Assembly (NCBI RefSeq): GCF_006517535.1
Contig: NZ_VHQH01000002.1
Location: forward strand, 296,166-360,165
Reading direction: 5' to 3'
Source of the DNA: Schumannella sp. 10F1B-5-1
GTDB lineage: Bacteria; Actinomycetota; Actinomycetes; Actinomycetales; Microbacteriaceae
Length of the DNA stretch: 64,000 bases
The translations under genes and the position numbers were made by a program. Within the stretch, counting starts at the first letter, position 1. Each line of letters opens with the position of its first letter. Below the pieces are notes generated by a model that worked only from the letters and a program-made list of their open reading frames with translations, was not told the DNA's origin and ran no database searches. This document shows, in pieces, positions 41,938 through 51,192 of the stretch.

Positions 41938-42549
41938 TCAGACGGGCGGGGCGACGTCGCTCGCGCTCGGCACCAGCCGCTCGACGATCGGCGCGAGCGC
42001 GGCCCGGTAGTCGTCGGGCTTCTCGCGCAGCAGCTCGTCGACCGCGATCGCGGTGTCGCCGATCCACCAGATGCCGGCGGTGGTCAACGGCAGCACCTCG
42101 ATGCGCAGGTCGAAGTCGGCGTGCGTGCCGGCCGCGGCCTCGCGCTCGGCGACCAGCTCGGTCAGCACGAGCGCATCCGCGTCGCCGGTCTCGCCGCTGA
42201 ACGACCGCTCGGCCAGGCGGATGCCGTACTCCTGGTGCGCCACGTCGGCCCAGGTGCGCGCGTCGTCGAGGTGCCTGCGCACGGCCGACTCCCACGCGGG
42301 CGTCGCGTGCTCGGGCAGGGCCGGGATGCGCGAGTCGGGCTCGACCACCGACACCCACCACCGGATCCACGCCCATCCGGTCATCTCGTCGGCCGGCGTC
42401 GGCGCGGCCGGCAGCCCGGTGCCGAGCAGGCGCGGCAGGCCCGACGGGTCGACGACGCCGAGCGCGTCGCGCAGATAGAGCGCGACCAGCACGTCGCGCG
42501 AGGCGTCTTCGCGAGCGCGCCAGGTGCTGCGGCTGCCCTCGGTGTGCAT
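41938..42549 (-). CDS. Conserved hypothetical protein
   Basis: 203 residues without signal peptide or membrane helix. WAWIRWWVSVVEP, WADVAHQEYGIRLAERSFSGETGDADALVLTELV and LRIEVLPLTTAGIWWIGDTAIAVDELLREKPDDYRAAL are its best-defined segments, rich in Trp and acidic residues. No family was recognised with confidence. TACGCT ends six bases before ATG 42549, so it is likely leaderless. It lies between purF and purM and is divergent from purM. Confidence 0.7.
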   Translation of the reverse strand: MHTEGSRSTWRAREDASRDVLVALYLRDALGVVDPSGLPRLLGTGLPAAPTPADEMTGWAWIRWWVSVVEPDSRIPALPEHATPAWESAVRRHLDDARTWADVAHQEYGIRLAERSFSGETGDADALVLTELVAEREAAAGTHADFDLRIEVLPLTTAGIWWIGDTAIAVDELLREKPDDYRAALAPIVERLVPSASDVAPPV

Positions 42550-42653
42550 GCCGCCAGCGTAGGCGGGGCGGGCGACGCGGCGGCGGGGAGTTCGCCCGCG
42601 GCAGAAGCGGGCGGGGGGCGGGCCGCATCCCGCGCCCCGGTACCCTGGATGCC

Positions 42654-43793
42654 GTGACGGAAGCCACCGCGAACCCCTACGCCGCCGCCGGAGTCGACAC
42701 CGCCGCCGGCGACCTCGCCGTCGAGCTGATGAAGTCGGCCGTGGCCCGCACGCACGGACCCGAGGTGCTCGGCGGAGTCGGCGGCTTCGCCGGTCTGTTC
42801 GACGTGTCGTTCCTCAAGGCCTACGAGCGCCCGCTGCTGGCGACCTCGACCGACGGCGTCGGCACCAAGGTCGCGATCGCGCAGGCGATCGACAAGCACG
42901 ACACGATCGGGCAGGACCTCGTCGGCATGGTCGTCGACGACATCGTCGTGGTCGGCGCGAAGCCGCTGTTCATGACCGACTACATCGCCTGCGGAAAGGT
43001 CGTGCCGCAGCGCATCGCCGACATCGTCGCCGGCATCGCGCGCGCCTGCGCCGACACCGGCACCGCCCTCGTCGGCGGCGAGACCGCCGAGCACCCGGGC
43101 CTGCTCGGGCCCGACGACTACGACGTCGCCGGCGCCGCGGTCGGCGCGGTCGAGGCGGATGCGGTGCTCGGCGCCGACCGCGTGGTCGACGGCGACGTGG
43201 TCATCGCGATCGAGTCCAGCGGGTTCCACTCGAACGGCTACTCGCTCGTGCGCCACATCCTCGCCTCGCGCTCGATCGGCTTCTCCGACACCTCCGCCGA
43301 GCTCGGCGGCGTCGTCGGCGAGGTGCTGCTCGAGCCGACGCGCCTCTACACCTCGCCGCTGCTCAAGCTGCTCGCCGACCCGGCGCTCGGGTCGAGCATC
43401 CACTCGATCTCGCACGTCACCGGCGGCGGCATCGCGGCGAACCTCGCGCGCGTGCTGCCCCGCGGATCGTGGTCGGAGCTCGACCGCGCCTCGTGGTCGC
43501 CGGCGCCTGTGTTCCGTGTGCTCGCCGACCTGGGCGGCCAGAGCCTCGAGAGCACCGAGGGCACCTGGAACCTCGGCATCGGCATGTTCGTCGTGGCCGC
43601 GCCGTCGGCCGCCGAGGGCATCATCTCGGCGCTCGCCGCCGACGGGATGCCGGCCTGGGTCGCCGGTCGGGTCAACTTCGGCGAGACCCCGGCCGTGTCG
43701 GGCGGCGCGGGATCGGGATCCGACGCGTTCGAGCAGGGCGCCAAGGGCGTCGACGGCGGCGCCGTGCGCCTCGCAGGGGCGTACGCGGGCTGA
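42654..43793 (+). CDS. purM: Phosphoribosylformylglycinamidine cyclo-ligase (AIR synthetase)
   Basis: Closes the imidazole ring (FGAM to AIR, step 5) with ATP. 379 residues: NPYAAAGVDTAAGD at the N-terminus, LLATSTDGVGTKVAIAQ, GQDLVGMVVDDIVVVGAKPLFMTDYIACGKV, ALVGGETAEHPGLL, SSGFHSNGYSLVR and HVTGGGIAANLARVLP are all canonical. GTG 42654 follows TACCCT by seven bases, a leaderless layout. Followed by the 115-bp tandem repeat array. Confidence 0.98.
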   Translation: MTEATANPYAAAGVDTAAGDLAVELMKSAVARTHGPEVLGGVGGFAGLFDVSFLKAYERPLLATSTDGVGTKVAIAQAIDKHDTIGQDLVGMVVDDIVVVGAKPLFMTDYIACGKVVPQRIADIVAGIARACADTGTALVGGETAEHPGLLGPDDYDVAGAAVGAVEADAVLGADRVVDGDVVIAIESSGFHSNGYSLVRHILASRSIGFSDTSAELGGVVGEVLLEPTRLYTSPLLKLLADPALGSSIHSISHVTGGGIAANLARVLPRGSWSELDRASWSPAPVFRVLADLGGQSLESTEGTWNLGIGMFVVAAPSAAEGIISALAADGMPAWVAGRVNFGETPAVSGGAGSGSDAFEQGAKGVDGGAVRLAGAYAG

Positions 43794-43809
43794 GCCCCGC
43801 CGCACGCGT

Positions 43810-44240
43810 GCGCGTGCGCGGATTCGGATGGGTGCGGGTCTCGAGCTCTCCGAGGCCTCGGCGTCGCCCCTCATCCGCAACGAGGGGCGCGCCATCCGAA
43901 ACGACGAGCGCGCCACGAATCCGTGTGCGTGCGCCGTTTCGGATGAGCCCGGACGCCGGGCTCCGCTGAGCCTCGGCGTCGCCCCTCATCCGAAACGAGG
44001 GACGCGCCATCCGAAACGACGAGCGCGCCACGAATCCGTGTGCGTGCGCCGTTTCGGATGAGCGTGGACGCCGGGCTCCGCTGAGCCTCGGCGTCGCCCC
44101 TCATCCGCAACGAGGGGCGCGCCATCCGAAACGACGAGCGCGCCACGAATCCGTGTGCGTGCGCCGTTTCGGATGAGCGTGGACGCCGGGCTCCGCTGAG
44201 CCTCGGTGTCGCCCCTCATCCGCAACGAGGGACGCTCTTC
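43810..44240. repeat. 115-bp tandem repeat array (family B)
   Basis: The marker CCTCGGCGTCGCCCCTCATC (CCTCGGTGTC in the last copy) recurs at 43856, 43971, 44086 and 44201, exactly 115 bases apart, giving almost four copies with few changes. Each unit holds GCCGTTTCGGATG and CATCCGAAACGAC, which can pair. The array fills most of the 546-base gap after purM. No gene is supported in it. Confidence 0.9.
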
Positions 44241-44339
44241 GCGTGTCACAGCAGTCGGCGCTGTCGCAAGGTGTCGCGTCGTGTCGCGGATCGGGGACAA
44301 CGGCCCCGCGACGTGGATGCGCTTCCTAACGTCGGCGGC

Positions 44340-44825
44340 ATGACCGACACGAACGCCCCCGCTGTCGCCAACGCCCCCGCGAAGAAACGGAGCTCGAAGG
44401 GGCGCGCGAGCGCCGCCGTGCCCGAGACGGGTGCGAGCGCCGTCACCGAACCGGCCGCGCCCATCTCGAACGCTCAGCCGGCGGACGCGATCCCGAGTCC
44501 CCAGCCCGCCGCATCCACGCCGCTGCCGCTCGTCGCGACGGCGCTGCCGCCGACCACTGCGCCGGCCGCCGCATCCGCCGCGCGCTCGCGGGCGATGGGC
44601 ATCGCGAGCATGGTGCTCGGCATCATCGCGTTCTGCGGGTTCGGGCTCGTCGCTCCGATCGGGCTCGTGCTCGGCGCCGCGTCGTGGCGCAAGGAGCCCA
44701 CCGGGAAGGGGTTCGCGATCACGGGCCTCGCGCTGAACGTGCTGTCGATCCTGACCTGGATCGTGGTCGCGATCGTCGTCGTGATCGGCTTCGCGCTCGC
44801 CGGCTACGGCGTCACGATCCGCTGA
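44340..44825 (+). CDS. DUF4190 domain membrane protein
   Basis: 161 residues: an Ala/Pro-rich, basic N-terminal tail of about 80 residues, then the two-helix DUF4190 unit ARSRAMGIASMVLGIIAFCGFGLVAPIGLVLGAASWRKEPTGKGFAITGLALNVLSILTWIVVAIVVVIGFAL. Function unknown. TAACGT ends seven bases before ATG 44340 (leaderless). It may be related in fold to the larger DUF4190 protein at 38.6 kb. Confidence 0.8.
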   Translation: MTDTNAPAVANAPAKKRSSKGRASAAVPETGASAVTEPAAPISNAQPADAIPSPQPAASTPLPLVATALPPTTAPAAASAARSRAMGIASMVLGIIAFCGFGLVAPIGLVLGAASWRKEPTGKGFAITGLALNVLSILTWIVVAIVVVIGFALAGYGVTIR

Positions 44826-44925
44826 GGCTCAGCCGGCCGACTTCTAGCCGACCGGGCAAGTCAGCCAGCCATAGGGCCCGGCCCAGCCAGCTGACGACGG
44901 CCAGCCGGGCGCCCGCCGGCGCGGC

Positions 44926-45366
44926 TCAGCCCTCGTGCGGCTCGAGCACGAAGACCTGGATGAGGCGGTCGGTCTTCTTCTGGTACTCGGTGAAGTCGGG
45001 CCAGGTCGCGACCGCGCGCTCCCACCACTCGGCGCGCTCGGCGTCGTGCACCTCGCGGGCCGTGTAGTCCTTCTTGACGTCGCGGTCCTGCAGCTCGACG
45101 TGCGGGTTCTTCTTGACGTTGTAGTACCAGACGGGCGGCTTCGGGGCCCCGCCGAGCGAGGCGATCACCGCATAGCGGCCCTCGTGCTCGACGCGCATGA
45201 GCGCGGTCTTGCGCAGCATCCCCGACTTGGCGCCGACGGTCGTCAGCACGATCACGGGGCGTCCGCGGTTCTCGTTGCCCTCGGCGCCTCCCGACGACTC
45301 GATCAGCTCGGCCTGCTGGCGGGCCCAGTCAGAGGTGGACGGTGCGTACTCTCCGGTCAACGGCAT
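44926..45366 (-). CDS. Nitroreductase/quinone reductase family protein (DDN/F420 type)
   Basis: 146 residues of the DDN family, split-barrel proteins that use deazaflavin F420H2. Seen: [101 protein letters not shown]. [15 protein letters not shown] and W-xNxxxNP are the family hallmarks. The natural substrate is unknown (quinones or nitro compounds). ATG 45366 fits the family start ([10 protein letters not shown]). Confidence 0.9.
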   Translation of the reverse strand: MPLTGEYAPSTSDWARQQAELIESSGGAEGNENRGRPVIVLTTVGAKSGMLRKTALMRVEHEGRYAVIASLGGAPKPPVWYYNVKKNPHVELQDRDVKKDYTAREVHDAERAEWWERAVATWPDFTEYQKKTDRLIQVFVLEPHEG

Positions 45367-45479
45367 GACGAGGGCAACCGGGTGGATGCGGCGGGCATTC
45401 CGCGAGCAGGGATCCGGGTCATCCGGGGTGCCGGCGACGAGCCCGACGACGAGCATCGGCCGAACATCCCGGGCACGAC

Positions 45480-45505
45480 AAAAGCGCCGGGCAGATGCCC
45501 GACGC
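45480..45505 (-). terminator. Rho-independent terminator of the DUF3073 gene
   Basis: On the minus strand GCGTCGGGCA-TC-TGCCCGGCGC is followed by TTTT, 18 bases after the DUF3073 stop. One of the few hairpins here with a T-run. Confidence 0.8.
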
Positions 45506-45522
45506 CGCAGTCGTGGAACCGC

Positions 45523-45717
45523 TCAGGCGGTCCTGGACTCGTCCTCGTCGAGGTCGTCGTCACCGGCCGCGTACTCCGGCCACTTCTCGAGGTCCTCCTC
45601 GAGACGCGGGTTTCCGGAGAGCTCGCGCTCGAGAGCGCCGTAGTTCGTGTCTGGGCTGAAGTACTTCAGGTCGCGAGCGACCTTGGTGTGCTTCGCCTTC
45701 TGACGGCCCCGCCCCAT
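45523..45717 (-). CDS. DUF3073 domain protein
   Basis: 64 residues, very basic start MGRGRQKAKHTKVARDLKYFSPDTNYGALERELSG and acidic end. This N-terminus is the invariant DUF3073 signature of Actinobacteria, often encoded near purM/purF. Function unknown; the charge pattern suggests nucleic acid or ribosome contact (inference). GAGGGGG lies seven bases before ATG 45717, and a T-tailed terminator follows. Confidence 0.92.
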   Translation of the reverse strand: MGRGRQKAKHTKVARDLKYFSPDTNYGALERELSGNPRLEEDLEKWPEYAAGDDDLDEDESRTA

Positions 45718-45777
45718 GCGCGACCCCCTCGGTTTCAGATGGTGGATGAGTACTGCAAATCTGACCGGGAGTTTACC

Positions 45778-45900
45778 ATGACGGTTTCCTCACGCCGCGC
45801 TGGGAGCGGGCCGCAGAAGGCCGCCGGGGCGGGGCCGTCGAACCGGCGGGAGGCCCCGCATCCACTGCCGTCTCTCGCCGCGCTCGCAGGCGACGACTGA
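45778..45900 (+). CDS. Possible 40-residue peptide
   Basis: ATG 45778 opens a frame of 40 codons (MTVSSRRAGSGPQKAAG...) ending 13 bases before the next gene. A GGGAG lies nearby but with poor spacing. No family. It could equally be leader DNA of the divergent DUF3073 promoter. Confidence 0.2.
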   Translation: MTVSSRRAGSGPQKAAGAGPSNRREAPHPLPSLAALAGDD

Positions 45901-45913
45901 CTACTCTGGTGCG

Positions 45914-47011
45914 GTGACCGGCCAGCCCTTCGACACCTCCGTGGTGATCGTCGGGGCGGGTCAGGCCGGTCTCTCGGTCGCGTTCTATCTGCGACGTCTC
46001 GGGCTCGATGCCGGCAACGACTTCGTCATGCTCGACCGCGGGCCCGGAACGGGCGGCGCGTGGCAGTTCCGCTGGGAGGCGCTGCGCCTCGGCTACGCGC
46101 ACCGCGTCAACGACCTGCCGGGCATGGACGAGCTCGGCCTCAGCTTCGACACGGCCGACCGGCAGGCGCCGGCGAAGGACGTCGTGGCCGACTACTACGC
46201 GCAGTACGAGCAGCACTACGGGCTGCAGGTCGTGCGCCCCGCGAACGTGACGCGCGTCGACGGGATGATGGACGGCTTCACCGTGAGCTTCGACGACGGC
46301 GTCGGAGCCCAGCAGGTCTCGACGCGCATCCTGGTCAACGCGACCGGCACCTGGGGCGCCCCGTTCATCCCCTGGTACCCGGGGCTCGACACCTTCCAGG
46401 GCCGCAAGGTGCACACGAGCGACTACCGGGATGCGGAGGACTTCCGCGGGCAGCGGGTCGCCGTGGTCGGCGGCGGCACCAGTGCGATCGGCTTCCTCAT
46501 GGAGCTGGAGAAGGTCGCCGGCGAGGTCACCTGGTTCTCGCGGCGGCCGATCGAGTTCCTCGAGGAGCAGGAGCTGAACATCGAGGCCGGCAGCTCGTCG
46601 GTGCGCCAGCAGGACGAGGCCGCGCGCCAGGGTCGTGCGCTGCCGAGCATCGTGTCGACGACGGGCGTGCCGCGCAGCCGGCGCATCCAGGCGGCCATCG
46701 ACCGCGGGCTGCTCGTGGCTCAGCCGATGTTCACCCGCGTCGAGCCGCACGGCGTGCAGCTGCCCGACGGACGCTCGCTGCCGGTGGATGCGATCATCTG
46801 GGCTACCGGGTTCCGGCCCGAGCTGCGCCACCTGGCTCCGCTGAAGCTGCGCGAGAAGGCGGGCGGCATCACGGTCGGGCAGGGCGCCTCGTGGCGCAAC
46901 TCACGGGTGTTCTTCGCGGGGTACGGGCCCGCCGCATCCACCATCGGGGCGAACCGAGCCGGGCGCACGATCGCGCGTCAGGTCATCGCGACGCTCTCCT
47001 CGCTCGACTGA
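45914..47011 (+). CDS. Flavin-containing monooxygenase-like FAD/NAD(P) oxidoreductase
   Basis: 365 residues with two dinucleotide sites: VVIVGAGQAGLSVAFYL at 10-26 for FAD and VAVVGGGTSAIGFLMELE near 181 for NAD(P). GGAWQFRWEALRLGYAHRVNDLPG, the WGAPFIPWYPGLDTFQGRKVHTSDYRD stretch (FMO-like FxGxxxHTxxY) and the late ATGFRPELRHLAPL are typical of flavin monooxygenases and related thioredoxin-reductase-like enzymes. Substrate unknown. GTG 45914 follows TACTCT by six bases (leaderless). Confidence 0.88.
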   Translation: MTGQPFDTSVVIVGAGQAGLSVAFYLRRLGLDAGNDFVMLDRGPGTGGAWQFRWEALRLGYAHRVNDLPGMDELGLSFDTADRQAPAKDVVADYYAQYEQHYGLQVVRPANVTRVDGMMDGFTVSFDDGVGAQQVSTRILVNATGTWGAPFIPWYPGLDTFQGRKVHTSDYRDAEDFRGQRVAVVGGGTSAIGFLMELEKVAGEVTWFSRRPIEFLEEQELNIEAGSSSVRQQDEAARQGRALPSIVSTTGVPRSRRIQAAIDRGLLVAQPMFTRVEPHGVQLPDGRSLPVDAIIWATGFRPELRHLAPLKLREKAGGITVGQGASWRNSRVFFAGYGPAASTIGANRAGRTIARQVIATLSSLD

Positions 47012-47062
47012 GCCGGTCGGCCGACCGATCTCGTGCCGGCATCCCCGGGGGAGCCGCGTCGT

Positions 47063-47127
47063 CGCCGCACGATCTCGGTTTCGCTGCGCGATATCGTGCG
47101 GCGAAGCCCGGATCGCCGCGCGATCCT
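47063..47127. repeat. Family C double-hairpin repeat, copy 1
   Basis: CGCCGCACGAT (47063-47073) pairs with ATCGTGCGGCG (47093-47103). A second hairpin, GGATCG-CCGCG-CGATCC, follows at once. The same ~67-base unit recurs at 55.2 kb. It lies between convergent genes. Confidence 0.75.
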
Positions 47128-47156
47128 GCACAGGCAGGGCTCGCTCAGACGCCCGC

Positions 47157-49346
47157 TCAGTCGCCGTTCTGCAGGCGGTCGGCGGCCGACTCGGCCGCCT
47201 CGCGCTCGGCGTCGTGCACCGAGGTCGGGTCGTCCCAGCGCATCGGACGCGTCGCGGTGATGGTGGGGTCGTTGCGGCGGGCGCTGGCCTCACGGCGCTG
47301 GGCGGCGTCCCGGCCCGTGCGCAGACCGGCGGGCGGCAGCGGGCGGCGCGGGGCGACACCGCGGCGCGGCTCGCCGCGGCGCACGTCACCGGGCAGCGCG
47401 CGCGAGCGGCGGCCGTAGATCAGGTCGGAGCTGTCGAGCAGCCACGGCACGATCGCCACCATCACGCCGTGCACGAGCATGAGCTTCTGGCGGATGCGGC
47501 GGGCCTTGTGATTGTGCAGCAGCGCCTCCCACCAGTGGCCGACGATGTACTGCGGCGTGTAGACGGTGACGACCTCGGCGCCGTGCTCGGCCCGGTGCCT
47601 CTTGATGTACTTGATCAGCGGCAGGCTGATGTCGCGGTACGGCGACGAGAGCACCGTCAGCGGCACCTCGATGCCGTGCTCGGCCCACTCTCGCTCGAGC
47701 TGCCGGCTCGACTCGTCGTCGATCGACACGTGCACGGCCTCGATCGAGCCGTGACGGGCGGCGATCGCGTAGTCGAGGGCCTTGAGCACGGGCTTCTGCA
47801 TGCGCCCGACGAGCACGATCGCGTGGTCGCCGGTGGCGCCGAAGGTCGTGTCGGGATCGACCTCGACCTCGCGCTCCACGTCGCGGTAGTAGCGGTTCAC
47901 GCCCATCATCAGCAGGAACAGGATGGGCATGACGATGTAGACGAGATAGGCGCCGTGCGTGAACTTCGTGATCGTCACGATCACGAGCACCGAGAAGGTC
48001 ACGAGCGCACCGACCGCGTTGACCGCCAGGTAGAGCGGGATCGGCCCCTGCCCCGTGGCCCCGTCGCGGAGCAGCCCACGCCAGTGCTTGATCATGCCGA
48101 TCTGGCCGAGGGTGAACGAGACGAAGACGCCGATGATGTACAGCTGGATGAGCTGGGTCACGTTCGCCTGGAACACGATCATGATCACGGATGCCGCGAC
48201 CGCCATCGCGATCACGCCGTTGCTGAAGATGAGGCGGTCGCCGCGGGTGCCGAGCGACTTGGGGGCGTACTTGTCGCGGGCCAGAACCGAGCCGAGCAGC
48301 GGGAATCCGTTGAACGCGGTGTTGGCCGCGAGCAGCAGGATCGCCGCCGTCGCCGCCTGCACCACGAAGAACAGGATCGAGTTGTTGCCGAAGGTCGCGG
48401 CCGCGATCTGCGCGATCATGCTGCGCTGCGGGGTGCTCTCGCAGTCGACGAAGCCGACCAGGTCGCAGGCGCGCTCGGCGTAGTGCACGCCCGAGATCAG
48501 CGCGAGCGCGGTGAGGCCGATGAACAGGGTGATGGCGATCGAGCCCATCATCACCAGCGTGCGCTGCGCGTTCTGGATCTTCGGACGGCGGAACGCCTGC
48601 ACGCCGTTCGAGATCGCCTCTACGCCCGTGAGGGCCGAGCATCCACTCGAGAAGGAGCGCAGCAGCAGCATCAGGATGGCCGCCTGCGTGAGCTCTTCGC
48701 CCTTCACCGTGTAGTCGGCGCTCTCGGCGACAGGCGCGTCGCCCAGCAGCGTGCGCACCAGACCGGTGACGATCAGCACGACGATGCTCGCGACGAAGAG
48801 GTAGGTCGGCACCGCGAAGGCCTTGCTCGACTCGCTGACGCCGCGCAGGTTGACGGCGGCGAGCACGATGATGAACCCCACGGCGATCTCGACCCGGAAC
48901 GGATTCAGCTCGGGAAACGCCGAGATGATGTTGTCGACGCCCGACGAGACCGACACGGCGACGGTCATGATGTAGTCGACCAGCAGCGCCGAGGCGACGA
49001 CCAGTCCCGCCTTCTCGCCCAGGTTCGTGGAGGCGACCTCGTAGTCGCCGCCGCCCGAGGGGTAGGCCTTGATGAGCAGGCGGTACGACACCACCACGAT
49101 CAGCATCAGCAGCACGACGGCCGCCGCGACCCACGGCGTGAACGCCAGGAAGCTGAGCCCGCCGAGCAGCAGGATCATCATGAGCTCCTGCGGGGCGTAG
49201 GCCACTGACGAGAGCGCGTCGCTGGAGAAGATCGGCAGGGCGAACTTCTTCGGCAGCAGCTGGCCCTCGATCTTGTCGGAGGGGAGCGGCTCGCCGATGA
49301 TCCAGCTCTTGGGAGACCGATGTTCCTCGGCACTCGCGTCAGTCAC
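47157..49346 (-). CDS. KimA-like APC-superfamily potassium importer
   Basis: 729 residues. Cytoplasmic start with LPKKFALPIFSSDALSSVAYAPQELMMILLLGG, the KUP/KimA hallmark, followed by twelve hydrophobic helices (about 55-490) with YPSGGGDYEVAS and ALTGVEAISNGVQAFR. A C-terminal soluble region (about 510-660) starts AIVLVGRMQKPVLKALDYAIAARHGSIEAVHVSIDDE, a USP-like fold found in KimA. The last 70 residues are Arg-rich and disordered. In Bacillus KimA takes up K+ and is controlled by c-di-AMP; no riboswitch is visible here. GTG 49346 follows TACTGT by eight bases. Confidence 0.85.
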   Translation of the reverse strand: MTDASAEEHRSPKSWIIGEPLPSDKIEGQLLPKKFALPIFSSDALSSVAYAPQELMMILLLGGLSFLAFTPWVAAAVVLLMLIVVVSYRLLIKAYPSGGGDYEVASTNLGEKAGLVVASALLVDYIMTVAVSVSSGVDNIISAFPELNPFRVEIAVGFIIVLAAVNLRGVSESSKAFAVPTYLFVASIVVLIVTGLVRTLLGDAPVAESADYTVKGEELTQAAILMLLLRSFSSGCSALTGVEAISNGVQAFRRPKIQNAQRTLVMMGSIAITLFIGLTALALISGVHYAERACDLVGFVDCESTPQRSMIAQIAAATFGNNSILFFVVQAATAAILLLAANTAFNGFPLLGSVLARDKYAPKSLGTRGDRLIFSNGVIAMAVAASVIMIVFQANVTQLIQLYIIGVFVSFTLGQIGMIKHWRGLLRDGATGQGPIPLYLAVNAVGALVTFSVLVIVTITKFTHGAYLVYIVMPILFLLMMGVNRYYRDVEREVEVDPDTTFGATGDHAIVLVGRMQKPVLKALDYAIAARHGSIEAVHVSIDDESSRQLEREWAEHGIEVPLTVLSSPYRDISLPLIKYIKRHRAEHGAEVVTVYTPQYIVGHWWEALLHNHKARRIRQKLMLVHGVMVAIVPWLLDSSDLIYGRRSRALPGDVRRGEPRRGVAPRRPLPPAGLRTGRDAAQRREASARRNDPTITATRPMRWDDPTSVHDAEREAAESAADRLQNGD

Positions 49347-49493
49347 GAGGGGAGACAGTACTCCGCCCCGGTTTCGCGTCAAAGCCCGTGTTCCGGGCCG
49401 TGCGGCGGGTGTGCGGCTCGCGTTCAGGTTGCGGATCGGGCCGCGGGCCGGATGCGCGACACCCGTCGTCGGCGGCGGCGGGTGCCGCGCGGC

Positions 49494-50249
49494 TCAGCGC
49501 AGGGTGCGGCGCAGGTCGGCGGCGAGGGCCGCGAGACCCGTGCGGAGCGCATCCACGGTGTCGGCGGCGAGCTCGCCCCGGGCGGCGGCACGACGCAGAT
49601 CGGTGCGCAGCTGCTGCCGGAAGTCGGTGATCGCCGCCTCGGCCTCGTGCAGGTGCGCCTGGGATGCGCTGCGCGCGTCGACGCGACCGGCGGTGCTCGT
49701 CGTGGCGGAGCCGCCGGCGGTACCCGCGCCCGAGTCTGCGTCGGCGCTCGTGCCGGTCGCGGTCGCCGCCCCGGAGCTGCCCGTCGTGCCGGCCCGGTCG
49801 CCGAAGCGCGCCTGCCACTCCGCATCCCGGTTGACGTACCCGGCCGAGCGGGCATCGGTGCGGGCCTCGCGTGCGGCGGCGGCGAGCTCGGCGCGCAGGC
49901 TCTTCATGGCGCCGTCGACGCTCGAGCGCACCTCGTCGGCCAGCCGGCGCACGGTGTCGGTCACGTCGTTCTCGACCTGGTCGAGCTCGTGCTCGCGCTC
50001 GGCGAGCTCGGCGCGGCCGGCGTCGGTGATGGCGTAGACGGTCTTGCGGCCGTCGGGCTGCTTGGTGACCATGCCGTCCTCCTCGAGCTTCGCGAGGCGC
50101 GGGTAGATGGTGCCGGCGCTCGGCACGTAGGTTCCGCCGAAGCGGTCGCTGAGCGCGTGGATGAGCTCGTAGCCGTGCATCGAGCGCTCGGCGAGCAGGC
50201 TCAGCAGGTAGAGGCGCAGGTGTCCGTGCGCGAAGACGGCGGGGCTCAC
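49494..50249 (-). CDS. PadR family transcriptional regulator
   Basis: 251 residues. The winged helix is LRLYLLSLLAERSMHGYELIHALSDRFGGTYVPSAGTIYPRLAKLEEDGMVTKQPDGRKTVYAITDAGRAEL. A long helical tail with Ala/Thr/Gly-rich stretches follows. GTG 50249 overlaps the stop of the upstream DUF4097 gene (GTGA), so both are one operon; PadR with DUF4097 is a recurrent actinobacterial pair. Its likely targets are the two ATATATCGCG sites upstream of the operon. Confidence 0.92.
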   Translation of the reverse strand: MSPAVFAHGHLRLYLLSLLAERSMHGYELIHALSDRFGGTYVPSAGTIYPRLAKLEEDGMVTKQPDGRKTVYAITDAGRAELAEREHELDQVENDVTDTVRRLADEVRSSVDGAMKSLRAELAAAAREARTDARSAGYVNRDAEWQARFGDRAGTTGSSGAATATGTSADADSGAGTAGGSATTSTAGRVDARSASQAHLHEAEAAITDFRQQLRTDLRRAAARGELAADTVDALRTGLAALAADLRRTLR

Positions 50250-51178
50250 GCGTCGGCCTCCGGGTGCTGGTCGGGAGCGGCGGCGGTGTCGTGCGCGGCG
50301 TCGGCGGTCGCAGTTGATGCGGTGGCGGCGGATGCGGTGGCATCGGCGGGGGCGGCGGCCGACTGGGCCGGGGCGGTCGTCGCCGCGACGCGGTGGACGA
50401 CGTCGATCGCGCCGCTGACCGTGTTGACCTTCACATCGACCCAGCGGCGGTCGAGCTCGCCGTAGCGGCCGACGTAGCGGCCGCGCACGCCGGTGATCTC
50501 CGACTGGTCGAGCTGCAGGCGACCGCTCACGGTGCCGATCGTGTACTGCGCGGGGACCCCCGCATCCAGTCGGGCGGCGACAGCGCCGCTGACCGTGTTG
50601 ATGCGCACCTGGTCGGGGATGCCGGCGACATCCACGTAGACGTCGGCCGAGACGCTGTCGGCGCCGAGCGAGGCGAGCTCGCCCGCGACCGTGATCTCGC
50701 CGTTGACGGTCTTGGCGTTCACGCGACCGTGGTGGTCGCGCACGCTGATCTCGCCATTGACCGAATTGAGGCTGATGTCGCCCTCGACGCCGTCGACCAC
50801 GACGTCGCCGTTGACGGTCGAGAGGCTCGCGTCGTCGCGGATGCCGCTGATCAGCGCGGTCGCGTTGACCACGCCGAGCTTCAGGGCGACCTGGCGGGGG
50901 ACCATGACGCTGACGTCGGCCCGGTCGCGCTCGTGGAAGCTGCGGAAGACGTCGAGGAAGTTGTCCCAGCCGAGCTGCGGGTGGTCGATCTCGAGACGGT
51001 CGCCGTCGATCGAGATCTTGAGCGGCTTGCCGTCGACCGAGTGCACCTCGATGCGGGCGCCCGGCTCGTCGTGGGCGACGATGTCGACCTGTCCGCCGAT
51101 GAGTCCCACCTTGAGCGCGCGGACGCGCTCGATGTCGATCGTCTTGGGGCCGTCGACGAGCCACTTCTCCTGGGCCAT
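50246..51178 (-). CDS. DUF4097 beta-strand repeat protein
   Basis: 310 residues made of short repeating strands, the adhesin-like beta-solenoid of DUF4097: STVNGDVVVDGVEGDISLNSVNGEISVRDHHGRVNAKTVNGEITVAG, with V-NGxI repeated every 15-20 residues, and later INTVSGAVAARL and VNTVSGAIDVV. There is no signal peptide, so it is cytoplasmic or exported in another way. An Ala/Thr-rich tail ends it. AAAGGA is placed before ATG 51178. First gene of a two-gene operon with PadR. Role unknown. Confidence 0.88.
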   Translation of the reverse strand: MAQEKWLVDGPKTIDIERVRALKVGLIGGQVDIVAHDEPGARIEVHSVDGKPLKISIDGDRLEIDHPQLGWDNFLDVFRSFHERDRADVSVMVPRQVALKLGVVNATALISGIRDDASLSTVNGDVVVDGVEGDISLNSVNGEISVRDHHGRVNAKTVNGEITVAGELASLGADSVSADVYVDVAGIPDQVRINTVSGAVAARLDAGVPAQYTIGTVSGRLQLDQSEITGVRGRYVGRYGELDRRWVDVKVNTVSGAIDVVHRVAATTAPAQSAAAPADATASAATASTATADAAHDTAAAPDQHPEADA

Positions 51179-51192
51179 GCGCCCCGTCCTTT

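Noticed and set aside
43810-44240. Tandem array as a CRISPR
   Set aside because: Units are contiguous 115-bp copies with no unique spacers, and no cas genes are present.
47157-49346. ydaO-type c-di-AMP riboswitch before the KimA-like gene
   Set aside because: The start lies about 150 bases from the next gene and no such fold is seen; the message may even be leaderless.
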